Positions 34,274 to 41,842 of a stretch of 46,554 nucleotides of DNA are shown here, in pieces (position 1 is the first letter of the stretch; every line of letters begins with the position of its first letter). Source of the DNA: Stenomitos frigidus ULC18 (lineage in GTDB: Bacteria > Cyanobacteriota > Cyanobacteriia > Leptolyngbyales > Leptolyngbyaceae); NCBI RefSeq assembly GCF_003003795.1, contig NZ_PVWK01000102.1, positions 1 to 46,554 of the forward strand, read 5' to 3'. A program made the position numbers and the translations under genes. The notes under the pieces are model-generated. The model searched no databases. It saw only the letters and a program-made list of their open reading frames with translations, and was not told the DNA's origin.

Positions 34274-36025
34274 ATGGAAACAGTCACAGGCTTTACGATC
34301 GACGATGCCTCATCACAAGACTTAGATGATGCGATTTGGGTCGAAGCAGAAGGGGCGCAGACGCGGCTACAGGTGCATATTGCCGATGTGTCACGGGTAA
34401 TTGAAAAGGGAGCTTTCCTTGACCAGCAAGCACTCAAGCGGGGTGAAACGCTGTACCTGCCGCAGTCGATTAAACCCATGTTCCCCCAGAGTGTTGAGGC
34501 ATCACTAAGCCTCCTACCCTTTGTCGAGCGTCCAGTCGTGACGGTCACCATGTTGCTTGATGCGGTCGGAGAACTGCTTAACGTTGAAATAGCTGAAAAT
34601 AGCCTCGTCAGTCAGGAAAAGTTCAGCTACGAGGCAGTGGCAGGGATACTGAGTGGTGCACCTCATCACCTCCAGCCACAGTTAAAGCTGCTAGAGCAAG
34701 TGACACAGGCACTCATGCACCAGCGACAGCAGCAGGGAGCCATCTACGGGCGTACCTTTGGTAGCGTTTATGTGGATGAAGAGGGGCGGCTCATCACACA
34801 GTCAGTCAAAGCGCAACCGATCATCGCTGAACTCATGATCTTAACCAATCGGGTTGTGTCCCAGTACATGCACGACCAGCAGCAGCCTTGGATCTACCGC
34901 ACCCACAATTACAGAGATTTGAGTGCACTGCCCGCAGCGCGACAACGGTTCATCCGATCACTGGAGGCGATGAACGATGATGAACAACTACAACGGGCAC
35001 TAGCGAATCACTATGATCGTGCCGCCTATAGTGCTGTTCCCGGTCGTCATGTGGGCTTGGGCTTGGATGCGTATACGCACTTTACCTCACCGATTCGCCG
35101 CTATGTGGATGTCGTCAATCATCGGCTGCTCAAAGCTGCGATCGCGGGTAGTCCGGCTCCCTATACCCAGGTTGAACTGGAAACTATTGCTGACAGTCTG
35201 ACCGCACGGCAACGAGCCATTCGAGACAAGAAAAATGAGCACCATCGAGCACTGCGGCATCAGGACAGAGACAAGCTAATGGCAACTGGCAAGCTTGATC
35301 AGCTAGAGGCACTGGCACCCGCTGAGTTTACGCGTGTACTCAAAACAGCCGTGAGCCAGCAGCAAATGGCAGCACTAGAGTCTGTCATCTTGCAGCGCTT
35401 AGAAGCTGAAACATTACAACCGCTAGATTTCTACCAAGTGTTAATAGCACTGCCAACCACTGCCGAGAACATTCAGTTTAAGCTGCAACTGTGGCAGGCG
35501 ATCGCTGCTAAACCGCTTACGCTCCAGGTGATCAACCTATGCCGCGATAACTGGAAACCAGGCACAAAGGTTGAGTTCCGTGAACAAGGAGAAATGAACG
35601 CCTGGGCATCGCTCTGCGTTGTGACCAGTGAAGGGCTAGAGCAGTGCCCACCGCTCTGGTCAGTGGCACAGTCAAAAGCGACTGCACGGGTACAGTCCGC
35701 CCACCAGTGGCTAGAGTCCTGGCTGTGGGAAGAACTTACAACGCCTGAGCAAGCTCAGATGCCAGCGCCAGAACCAGCAGCACCCCACGCTCAAACGCCG
35801 AAGCAAAACAGACTTGATTCAGAAGCTAAAACAGATTACATCACCACCATCAATCTCTATGCTCAGAAGCATGGAGAGCCTCAAGCAGAGTACGAGTTTG
35901 AAACAGTGAGCAGCACTCATTTTAAGTGCAAATGCTATTTCCTTGAACTGGTCGGCGAGGGTGAAGGGAGTAATAAGAAAACAGCTAAGAGTGCTGCCGC
36001 AGGACATCTCTGGAAGCAGCTTTAA
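34274..36025 (+). CDS. RNB (RNase II type) ribonuclease with C-terminal dsRNA-binding domain
   Basis: The product is 583 aa. The RNB catalytic centre is complete: Asp10, Asp16, Asp18 and Asp19 in TIDDASSQDLDDA, the same spacing as the catalytic Asps of RNase II, plus YTHFTSPIRRYVDVVNHR. RNB enzymes digest RNA 3' to 5'. Here the usual N-terminal cold-shock domains and C-terminal S1 domain are missing. Residues about 521-583 instead form a dsRNA-binding motif (GEGEGSNKKTAKSAAAGHL). That pairing would direct the exonuclease to structured RNA, perhaps plasmid control RNA or defence-related duplexes. The promoter upstream overlaps two RHH-type operators, so expression is probably tightly held. The catalytic call is strong; the role is inferred. 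Confidence 0.88.
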   Translation: METVTGFTIDDASSQDLDDAIWVEAEGAQTRLQVHIADVSRVIEKGAFLDQQALKRGETLYLPQSIKPMFPQSVEASLSLLPFVERPVVTVTMLLDAVGELLNVEIAENSLVSQEKFSYEAVAGILSGAPHHLQPQLKLLEQVTQALMHQRQQQGAIYGRTFGSVYVDEEGRLITQSVKAQPIIAELMILTNRVVSQYMHDQQQPWIYRTHNYRDLSALPAARQRFIRSLEAMNDDEQLQRALANHYDRAAYSAVPGRHVGLGLDAYTHFTSPIRRYVDVVNHRLLKAAIAGSPAPYTQVELETIADSLTARQRAIRDKKNEHHRALRHQDRDKLMATGKLDQLEALAPAEFTRVLKTAVSQQQMAALESVILQRLEAETLQPLDFYQVLIALPTTAENIQFKLQLWQAIAAKPLTLQVINLCRDNWKPGTKVEFREQGEMNAWASLCVVTSEGLEQCPPLWSVAQSKATARVQSAHQWLESWLWEELTTPEQAQMPAPEPAAPHAQTPKQNRLDSEAKTDYITTINLYAQKHGEPQAEYEFETVSSTHFKCKCYFLELVGEGEGSNKKTAKSAAAGHLWKQL

Positions 36026-36105
36026 GGTCAGGGCAACGGCATCCGAAGGATGAGCCACAGCGTATAAGAGGCGCTAGTTATAAGCGAAACAGCACTGCTG
36101 CCTGA

Positions 36106-36119
36106 TGTCACTGTAAAAG
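36106..36119. promoter_or_regulatory. Recurring TGTCACTGTAAAAG motif
   Basis: The first 11 bases equal one arm of the rep-leader inverted repeat (32555-32582). The last 11 (CACTGTAAAAG) recur at 46157-46167. It lies in the gene-free stretch before the 187-aa gene. A shared regulator-binding site is possible. Confidence 0.35.
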
Positions 36120-36262
36120 ACTTGCACTCAGGTTTGGAATCAAGAAAGCATGATCGAGAATATCGGTTTCAGGCAAGGCGTGGCTAGAAGCTGAGTCCAA
36201 ACTGAGCGAGCACCGATCGCGTTCCTTTTTACAGGCAGAGGGTCACTCTAGAGGTGAAAGCC

Positions 36263-36319
36263 ATGACGCGCCAAAGCGCTCTAGTCCACCATGACTTTTC
36301 TAGAGCCACCAGACCATAA
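36263..36319 (+). CDS. Possible 18-aa leader peptide overlapping the next gene
   Basis: GAGGTG (36251-36256) lies 6 nt before the ATG at 36263, which opens an 18-codon frame ending in TAA at 36317-36319. The next gene starts inside it at 36291 in another frame and has no ribosome-binding site of its own. The pair looks like a coupled leader and main ORF, but a chance frame cannot be excluded. Confidence 0.35.
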   Translation: MTRQSALVHHDFSRATRP

Positions 36320-36854
36320 GGACGCAGTTGCTGCCGATCAGCTGACGCGGGCGGCCTATGCGCTTGCCGACTTTTTTAACGGTATCGTGATGGACGAGCA
36401 CTACAACCGCGTGCCATGTCCATCACTTTTGCCGGACCATTACTCCGACCACTTTCGACTACAGCCAGAGCCAACGTTCATTGGTGACGTAGAGCTTTGC
36501 CCGTATGCTGCCGAGCCAGCAGACGCACAGGGGCGCGTTCAACTGAACGTCTTTGCCAATGCTGCACGCTCTGGTCCCGTGCCAATTTCCCTCAAGCAGA
36601 TTCGAGCCTGGTACACGCTGGCGAAAGCGTTGCATCGTCCTGAAGGCTATTTGGCTCGGATTGCCGCACTCGGTCAGCTTTTTAAGCAGCAGTATGGTGA
36701 GGCTCAGCCGGACATGATACAGCCGTTCACTGGATGGACTGCCGAAGATGTTGAGCACTGGCTATGGGATTTGGCTGTGCAGGAGCAACGGTCATTGAGC
36801 GCGGACTCAACACCAACCACTGATCCTGCCAAACAAATGGATTTATTCGGTTAG
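36291..36854 (+). CDS. Hypothetical plasmid protein with clamp-binding-like C-terminus
   Basis: The product is 187 aa of unknown family, soluble and acidic, with helices around AADQLTRAAYALADFFNGIV and LKQIRAWYTLAKALHR. The C-terminus is KQMDLFG. Q-x-(S/D)-L-F at an exposed end is the pattern by which bacterial DNA-repair and replication proteins bind the beta sliding clamp, so a role at replication forks is plausible. The start lacks a ribosome-binding site but lies inside a leader frame with a good one. It converges with the next gene, sharing 4 nt at the stops. The function itself is not known. Confidence 0.7.
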   Translation: MTFLEPPDHKDAVAADQLTRAAYALADFFNGIVMDEHYNRVPCPSLLPDHYSDHFRLQPEPTFIGDVELCPYAAEPADAQGRVQLNVFANAARSGPVPISLKQIRAWYTLAKALHRPEGYLARIAALGQLFKQQYGEAQPDMIQPFTGWTAEDVEHWLWDLAVQEQRSLSADSTPTTDPAKQMDLFG

Positions 36855-37435
36855 GTTGGGGTCTGCATTCTTCCCAGGCTTGGGGTCGCTAGAGGCAACA
36901 TCGCTTTTGGTCGTTGTGGGTTTGCTTCTACAAGCGTTTCTGGTTTAGTTTGAGCGACGGTTTGCGTCTCAGCCTCATTTTTGCCGTTCCTTGTACTGGG
37001 TCTGTCTGCTAGGCTCCGGTCAACGGCACTCGTTGTGGCAGTCACAGTGCTTACAGTGGGAGCCATTGGCACTGTTTTTAGCGTTTGTTCGGTCGTTTCC
37101 ACCACCGGATCAGTTTTAGCGGTGACAGCATCATCACCAGCTCTGAGATATTGCCGCAACGTCACCAGCGAGATCTGAATATCGATCGTCTTTAGCAACT
37201 CCGCCACATCTTGCTGTGTATAGCCCTGCTGTAAGGCGAGGAGAATCTTCGGGCGCATTTTTTCAATCGCTTGCTGAAGCGTGAGGCACTTCGGTTTTTT
37301 TGCCATCTCAGTCAGAGCCACGAGCGCCTTGTTTGTCTGCTCTTCTGAAACGTATTGTTTGCGCTTTGCCACAACGACACCCTTACCGCTGACATCATTC
37401 CCTAAGATGCCCTTCAGGCGGTCTGAATGCGTCAC
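36851..37435 (-). CDS. HTH-type plasmid accessory protein
   Basis: The product is up to 194 aa from a GTG at 37435. A GTG at 37372 (VAKRKQYVSEE), with AAGGG 7 nt upstream, may be the true start, giving about 173 aa. The N-terminal part reads as a helix-turn-helix: EKMRPKILLALQQGYTQQD, then VAELLKT, then SLVTLRQYL. This resembles small DNA-binding proteins beside mobilization genes. The C-terminal half is a Thr/Val/Pro-rich, disordered-looking tail. It is transcribed away from mobC across the candidate oriT, a usual place for a relaxosome accessory or transfer regulator. I cannot name the family. Confidence 0.7.
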   Translation of the reverse strand: MTHSDRLKGILGNDVSGKGVVVAKRKQYVSEEQTNKALVALTEMAKKPKCLTLQQAIEKMRPKILLALQQGYTQQDVAELLKTIDIQISLVTLRQYLRAGDDAVTAKTDPVVETTEQTLKTVPMAPTVSTVTATTSAVDRSLADRPSTRNGKNEAETQTVAQTKPETLVEANPQRPKAMLPLATPSLGRMQTPT

Positions 37436-37445
37436 GTGCCTTCAT

Positions 37446-37474
37446 AGAAGTTTGACTTCTCTTTGGGCATCCTA
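37446..37474. other. Candidate oriT / nic region
   Basis: A perfect 6-bp inverted repeat AGAAGT/ACTTCT (37446-37451, 37455-37460) is followed 7 nt later by CATCCTA (37468-37474). This differs by one base from the YATCCTG core cut by IncP-type (MOBP) relaxases. It lies between the divergent accessory gene and mobC, where oriT is normally found. The nick site is a prediction. Confidence 0.45.
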
Positions 37475-37568
37475 GCTTACGGAGTGCACTGCTCACTTTG
37501 GTGTCAGCCCTGTAACTTTCTTTGGCGAGTTGTGCCTTCGGGGTCTATGAACAAGATGAAAAACGGCT

Positions 37569-38048
37569 ATGGAAGATGAAAGACTGCGGCAATTGCAGCA
37601 ATTATTGCAGCCAGAATTGGCAGCGATCGCGGCTATGGGTGTGCAAACGGGGGAGAAGCGCACCGAGTATATTCGTGTTTATCTCACCCCTTCAGAGAAG
37701 GCAAAGCTGGATGAAAGCTGTGAGGGTATTGGCACCTCAAAGTTCATCCGCTCGCTGCTCTTGCGCTTGCGTCCGCTTGTCCGTCGCCGGCCTGTGCCTC
37801 AAGTGAACCGCGATGTTTACGTTGAGCTTTTGCGCGTTGGTCGCAACATCAATCAGCAGACACGGGCACTGCATGAAGCGCTGCAACGAACGCAAAGTTT
37901 GCCCGCTCTCGATGTGCGGATCGTCCAAGACTACCAGAGTCAACTAGAGGCATTAGCGCTGCTACTGCACCAAACCCGCAAAGCGCTTTTGCCCCTCGAT
38001 CACGAGGAAGCGGATGCGATCAGCGATCGCAAAACGAATGAAAATTGA
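37569..38048 (+). CDS. mobC: MobC-type mobilization accessory protein
   Basis: The product is 159 aa. The core RTEYIRVYLTPSEKAKLDE, then SKFIRSLLLRLRP, then VNRDVYVELLRVGRNINQQ, is the MobC/relaxosome pattern. It combines an RHH-like DNA-binding start with the conserved L..iG.NlNQ.a segment. MobC helps the relaxase open oriT DNA. The relaxase gene follows about 140 nt downstream. The last codons lie in a 104-bp segment that has been tandemly duplicated, so a dead copy of the mobC 3' end fills the space before mobA. Confidence 0.87.
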   Translation: MEDERLRQLQQLLQPELAAIAAMGVQTGEKRTEYIRVYLTPSEKAKLDESCEGIGTSKFIRSLLLRLRPLVRRRPVPQVNRDVYVELLRVGRNINQQTRALHEALQRTQSLPALDVRIVQDYQSQLEALALLLHQTRKALLPLDHEEADAISDRKTNEN

Positions 38049-38178
38049 GGCCCAAAGCAATGAAGACGGAGCCACAAACCCGCAAAGCGCTTTTGCCCCT
38101 CGATCACGATGAAGCGGATGCGATCAGCGATCGCAAAACGGATGAAAATTGAGGCTCAAAGCAATGAAGATGAAGCCA
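37971..38178. repeat. 104-bp tandem duplication of the mobC 3' end
   Basis: Bases 37971-38074 are repeated at 38075-38178 with about five mismatches. The unit covers the last codons and stop of mobC plus the following bases. Since 104 is not a multiple of three and the first copy ends the gene, the second copy is non-coding spacer. Confidence 0.9.
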
Positions 38179-38191
38179 TGAGTGAGGCAAC

Positions 38192-39337
38192 ATGATTGGT
38201 AAAGTGAGGCAAAACGACTCCTTTCGCGCTACAGCGGGGTATGTGCTAGGCAAGCCTGGGGCACGGATCATTGGTGGCAATATGGTGGGTTCTAGCCTGG
38301 ATGAATTAGCCGCAGAGTTCTGTTTGTCCCGCGACCTCAAGCCGATGCTAAAGCGTCCCGTGGGCCACCTTATGCTGTCGCTGCCGCACCATGAATCGTT
38401 GTTAGATGAGCCACTGGTAGACCTGGGCGATCGTTATCTTCAGGGGATGGGCTTTGACTTGGATGAGCACCAATATGTGATGGTACGCCACATCGATCGA
38501 CAACATGAACATGTCCATATCATTGCCAGTCGGATTAATGTCCTTTCAGGCTTAGTGGCGGATGACTCCTTTGAGCGGTATCGCTCACAAGCGGTGGTGC
38601 GCGGTCTGGAACGTGACTTTAATTTGACTCCAGTGTTGAGTAGCTGGGAAGTCGGACGGCGATCGCCCACCAGAGGTCAGCGAGAGACATTGACAAAAAC
38701 TGGTGTCGAAGCGGTGCAAACCAGGCTGCAAAACTTGATCGAAAAGAGTGCTCAACGTGATGCTCCTGTGATGCAGTTTTTACAAGCAATGTCTGAAGCA
38801 GGAGTTGATTTGGCAGTCTATAGTGATGCTCAGACGAACGAAATCGCGGGTATCAGCTACAGCCTGGACGGTGTCAACATGAGTGGGAGTGATCTGGGGA
38901 ACCGCTATACTTTCCCTGGTTTGCAACGCACCTTTAACCTGCAATATGAGCCAGAGCGAGACAACGCACAGATCCAAAACTTCTTTGCTCAGACGGACAG
39001 AGTGAACGCGATCGCGATGGCTTTGCTTGATACAGCACGGCTGTTACATCGCTATCACCTCAACTTATTAGACGGTAAACAGTACCGTCTGACCATCCGC
39101 AATCAACCTCAAAGAGAACTCGTTTTACAGCGTAAACGGCAGGCTTCAGAGGGCGTAGAGGTTGAGAAAATAGCCTCAATTATGCTTGAAAAGCCACTAC
39201 GGGCGATCGGGTATAGCTTAAGTCAATCCGATGTGGAGCATTTTGAGCAGCAACAAGAGCCATTGAAACGACTGCTGGCGTTGTCCGATCAAGGTAAGCT
39301 TCAAATCAATAAGATTGTGGAAGCGATGCAGTTATAG
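38192..39337 (+). CDS. mobA: Relaxase / mobilization nuclease (MobA/VirD2 family)
   Basis: The product is 381 aa with an N-terminal relaxase domain. Motif III is clear as QHEHVHIIASRIN, with His105, His107 and His109 binding the metal. Tyr17 in TAGYVLGK is the likely nicking Tyr, and GHLMLSLP is a typical strand before it in these enzymes. GTGAGGC lies just before the ATG. The relaxase nicks oriT and stays bound to the 5' end during transfer. No large helicase or primase domain follows; the C-terminal part is helical and may contact MobC or the coupling ATPase. Together with mobC it makes this DNA mobilizable. Confidence 0.9.
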   Translation: MIGKVRQNDSFRATAGYVLGKPGARIIGGNMVGSSLDELAAEFCLSRDLKPMLKRPVGHLMLSLPHHESLLDEPLVDLGDRYLQGMGFDLDEHQYVMVRHIDRQHEHVHIIASRINVLSGLVADDSFERYRSQAVVRGLERDFNLTPVLSSWEVGRRSPTRGQRETLTKTGVEAVQTRLQNLIEKSAQRDAPVMQFLQAMSEAGVDLAVYSDAQTNEIAGISYSLDGVNMSGSDLGNRYTFPGLQRTFNLQYEPERDNAQIQNFFAQTDRVNAIAMALLDTARLLHRYHLNLLDGKQYRLTIRNQPQRELVLQRKRQASEGVEVEKIASIMLEKPLRAIGYSLSQSDVEHFEQQQEPLKRLLALSDQGKLQINKIVEAMQL

Positions 39338-39374
39338 CACTTGTACCTGATCTTTGGCAGACGATGCCACTGTC

Positions 39375-39686
39375 TTAAGCGGTTTGTTGCGTCCAGCCGC
39401 CTCGGACAGACCGAATCGCCTTAGTATCGATCCGATCGGCGAGAGCATCCACCCGCTCATCGAAATCAGCCGCTGCCTCTGTCATCATGCCTTCCCAGAG
39501 CAGCGCATGGACTTCAGTGCCGGAGCGCTGGTGGATTTGCACCACTTCAGTTTTGAACCCTAGTGCTTGAGCCACCGTCACCAGTTCGGGCAAGCTCACT
39601 AGCGCCAAGTTGACCGAGAGATATTGCTCTCCTTGCCTGGGAATGGTTGGGATCGTTTTGATGCCTTCAAGTGTTGCTGCCATCAT
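39375..39686 (-). CDS. Hypothetical small protein
   Basis: The product is 103 aa; GGAG lies 7 nt before the ATG at 39686 (a second ATG follows at once). I do not recognise the family. A strand-rich middle (QYLSVNLALVSLPELVTVAQALGFKTEVVQIH) is followed by helices and a polar end. It is last in an operon of four small genes and starts 20 nt inside the gene before it, so its translation is probably coupled. It converges with mobA, 37 nt away. Confidence 0.65.
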   Translation of the reverse strand: MMAATLEGIKTIPTIPRQGEQYLSVNLALVSLPELVTVAQALGFKTEVVQIHQRSGTEVHALLWEGMMTEAAADFDERVDALADRIDTKAIRSVRGGWTQQTA

Positions 39687-39894
39687 TTGTTATCTCCGCT
39701 TTGAACCAACAGATAAATTTATATTCGCCCTGCTTGGTCGGCTTTTTAGTGACTTGGGTGACATTGATCACTTCTGTCAAATCACCTGCGATCGCCTCAC
39801 ACATTGACTGGGCTGTATGAAGGTTTGGTGCCCAAACATCTGCCTCCCACGACTCGCTAAGTTTTTCAGGGTCAGTTAACACGCGAACACCCAC
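39667..39894 (-). CDS. Hypothetical small protein
   Basis: The product is 75 aa from a GTG at 39894, 7 nt after the preceding gene. No known family. It shows an alpha/beta pattern with LHTAQSMCEAIAGDL as a helix and EYKFICWFKAEIT as a terminal strand. The size and the overlap with the next gene suggest it acts in a complex with its operon neighbours. Confidence 0.6.
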   Translation of the reverse strand: MGVRVLTDPEKLSESWEADVWAPNLHTAQSMCEAIAGDLTEVINVTQVTKKPTKQGEYKFICWFKAEITNDGSNT

Positions 39895-39901
39895 CTCGGT
39901 T

Positions 39902-40300
39902 TTAATCTTTTTCGCTTAGAAAAACTCGAAGCTCTTTCCTTAGAAGCGCTTGAACCCGTCGTGCTTTCGCCTCCGCATTGGCTTGAATGATGTATTTCCC
40001 AGCATCGCGCACTCCAGAAATGGCAGCCGCTTGAGGATTTCGCAGGGCTGACATGATCTGGCTGACCGCATCAGCGAGTGGAGAGCCAATGAGTTTGGCA
40101 CATTCTTCTTTGAGGTCAGTCCAGTCCTCGCGGGAAAATTCTTCCCCAGCCTTCGCCCGCTCCAGCATGGCGATCGCCCGGTCAACTAAAGCTACTTCGT
40201 CAGGGTCATCGGCGATGTGCTGTAGTCCGAATTGTGGATGTGTGAGGAATACGAATGCCAGTTCATGCAGGTTGTTAAGTTTCTCCAGTACCGATGTCAT
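39902..40300 (-). CDS. Hypothetical helical protein
   Basis: The product is 132 aa with a good AAGGAG before the ATG at 40300. It is almost all helix: LEKLNNLHELAFVFL, VDRAIAMLERAKAGE, then AGKYIIQANAEAKARRVQALL. I know no family. The first 26 nt overlap the end of the gene before it. A helical, charged protein of this kind could be a binding partner or anti-restriction-like factor, but nothing in the sequence shows that. Confidence 0.65.
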   Translation of the reverse strand: MTSVLEKLNNLHELAFVFLTHPQFGLQHIADDPDEVALVDRAIAMLERAKAGEEFSREDWTDLKEECAKLIGSPLADAVSQIMSALRNPQAAAISGVRDAGKYIIQANAEAKARRVQALLRKELRVFLSEKD

Positions 40301-40658
40301 CGCTTTTCTCCTTTAAATCAGTTTTTGGGGGGTTGGCTGTGACTTCACAGCCAAAGTTTGTACCTTGTTCCTCTAGTAGTGCGAGTGGCGGTTGTTCTCT
40401 TGCCCACGCAAAATCCTCGTCTTTGTAAGGCGGATCGCGTGAGACAAGGAGGATATAGGCTGCTTCCCAGGAAAGCTCGTATTTTCGGGCAAAATACCCA
40501 ACACGCTTGACGTATAGCGGTTTGAAGCGGACAAAATGACCGCTAATAATTTCTCCCACTTTTGCTCTAAGGGCGACCCCCCGCAGATTGCACACGACTT
40601 TCATCCAATCTGCGTCGTCGTCAGGTAAGTCAACGTTTCCTGTGTTGATTCTTGGCAC
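40275..40658 (-). CDS. Hypothetical protein, first of a four-gene operon
   Basis: The product is 127 aa, unknown. It carries a beta-rich middle (AKVGEIISGHFVRFKPLYVKRVGYFARKYE) and a helix with WEAAYILLV, then a polar tail that overlaps the next gene. It is transcribed divergently from the 40877 operon. The AT-rich space between them contains three copies of a TTTTAATTAC motif that could control both directions. Confidence 0.65.
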   Translation of the reverse strand: MPRINTGNVDLPDDDADWMKVVCNLRGVALRAKVGEIISGHFVRFKPLYVKRVGYFARKYELSWEAAYILLVSRDPPYKDEDFAWAREQPPLALLEEQGTNFGCEVTANPPKTDLKEKSDDIGTGET

Positions 40659-40699
40659 GTCGGAGGGGCTGTACGGCTCACACTTCAGAAGAATTTTAC

Positions 40700-40788
40700 T
40701 TTTAATTACCTGTAGTTATCTGCCTTTGTTAACGAAAGATAACCAATACGCCATTTTTAATTACCTGTATGTTGTCTGTAATTAAAAA
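40700..40788. promoter_or_regulatory. Repeated TTTTAATTAC motif between divergent operons
   Basis: TTTTAATTACCTGTA occurs at 40700-40714 and 40755-40769. An inverted GTAATTAAAAA at 40778-40788 pairs with TTTTTAATTAC at 40754-40764. The AT-rich gap separates the leftward small-gene operon from the rightward transfer-like operon, so it is a likely shared operator or, less likely, an origin element. Confidence 0.55.
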
Positions 40789-40876
40789 TATGTTATTTTT
40801 CTTGTAAGCGAACTTCCTGGTAGCCCCCATGCAACGCCAGAAGCGATCGCAAAACTTTGCATGGAGACGAATAAAA

Positions 40877-41752
40877 ATGCCCAAACCCCTTATCAGCAAT
40901 GACTTTGACCCAATCGCCCCAGCTTTGAGAGTCGTTCCAGGAAATTTGCGCGAAATTCCCGCAAACGTTGCGCGAAATTCCCGCAACGCATCCGCGAAAT
41001 GGGGCAGCCCTAAATCGTCTCGTGAGATCGCTGAAATGCTGGTGCCCAACCCTGAGACTGCTAACAGCGTCGAAAACTTTCGGCGCAACGTCGCTAATTG
41101 GTATCCCGTGATCCGGCAGGCTTATTGCTGGATGCCTGAGCAAGAACTCAGAATTGGCTCTGGTAAAGGGACTCGCTATACACCCTTCTGCTGTGAACAG
41201 ATGGAAGCCTTGATGAATGCAACCGCTCAAGGTAGCTACGGGGATTGGATTGCCTCTGTCCACCAGGATCATGCGGAGGACTATGCAACGTATCAGGCTC
41301 AAGCTGTCCAAGCGGCTGAGCCTGTCCAAACGCCTGTGCAGCCAGCGATAACGGCTCTTGATGGTGAACTGATTGACACTGTATCCACTGTTCCGGCATC
41401 CACTATTCCGGCTAGTCAATTAGTGACCTTTAATGAAACCTCTTATCGGGTTGGCGGTTCGCTTGTGAATGTCAACGTTGGCGCACTCAACATCACTGTG
41501 CAAGCGGCTGATGCGTCTCCGATTCAGGCACAGACGCAGTTTTACGAGGATTTAGCTGCTCAAGCTGCTTCGGTCTTGAATCAAGGCTTTACCGCTGAGG
41601 CTCAAGCTGAGTATGTCGAGGCGAAGGCTCAGGTTGGCAACGCGATCGCAGGCATGAAGGCGAATGCTCTACTCAATCTTGTCCGGCAGCAGCAAACCGA
41701 ACCAGCGCCGGGAAAGCCATCCGAAAGCGAAAACTCTGGCTCTGTGTCGTAG
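40877..41752 (+). CDS. Hypothetical DNA-binding-like plasmid protein
   Basis: The product is 291 aa from the ATG at 40877, which has GGAG 10 nt upstream; a frame from 40829 lacks this. The N-terminal third looks like a compact helical DNA-binding unit (SSREIAEMLVPNPETANSVEN, then FRRNVANWYPVIRQAYCW). The middle is Ala/Thr/Val-rich and strand-like. The end is helical and polar. The family is unknown. It is first of five rightward genes ending in the ATPase, so it may recognise DNA for that machine or regulate the operon. An 18-bp direct repeat lies in its first codons. Confidence 0.65.
   Translation: MPKPLISNDFDPIAPALRVVPGNLREIPANVARNSRNASAKWGSPKSSREIAEMLVPNPETANSVENFRRNVANWYPVIRQAYCWMPEQELRIGSGKGTRYTPFCCEQMEALMNATAQGSYGDWIASVHQDHAEDYATYQAQAVQAAEPVQTPVQPAITALDGELIDTVSTVPASTIPASQLVTFNETSYRVGGSLVNVNVGALNITVQAADASPIQAQTQFYEDLAAQAASVLNQGFTAEAQAEYVEAKAQVGNAIAGMKANALLNLVRQQQTEPAPGKPSESENSGSVS
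40947..40986. repeat. 18-bp direct repeat, 22-bp spacing
   Basis: TGCGCGAAATTCCCGCAA occurs at 40947-40964 and 40969-40986, with a partial third copy (CCGCGAAAT) from 40991. The 22-bp period is not a multiple of three, so the copies are read in different frames and are kept, if at all, as DNA. Iteron-like. Confidence 0.8.
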
Positions 41753-41842
41753 CGGTTGCTGCCCTTATGACAGTTCTTGCCTCTCAACGCCTGACTGTCA
41801 CTGTCAAACTTGCCAGTCCTCCACCCTCTATCGGAGTCCCCC

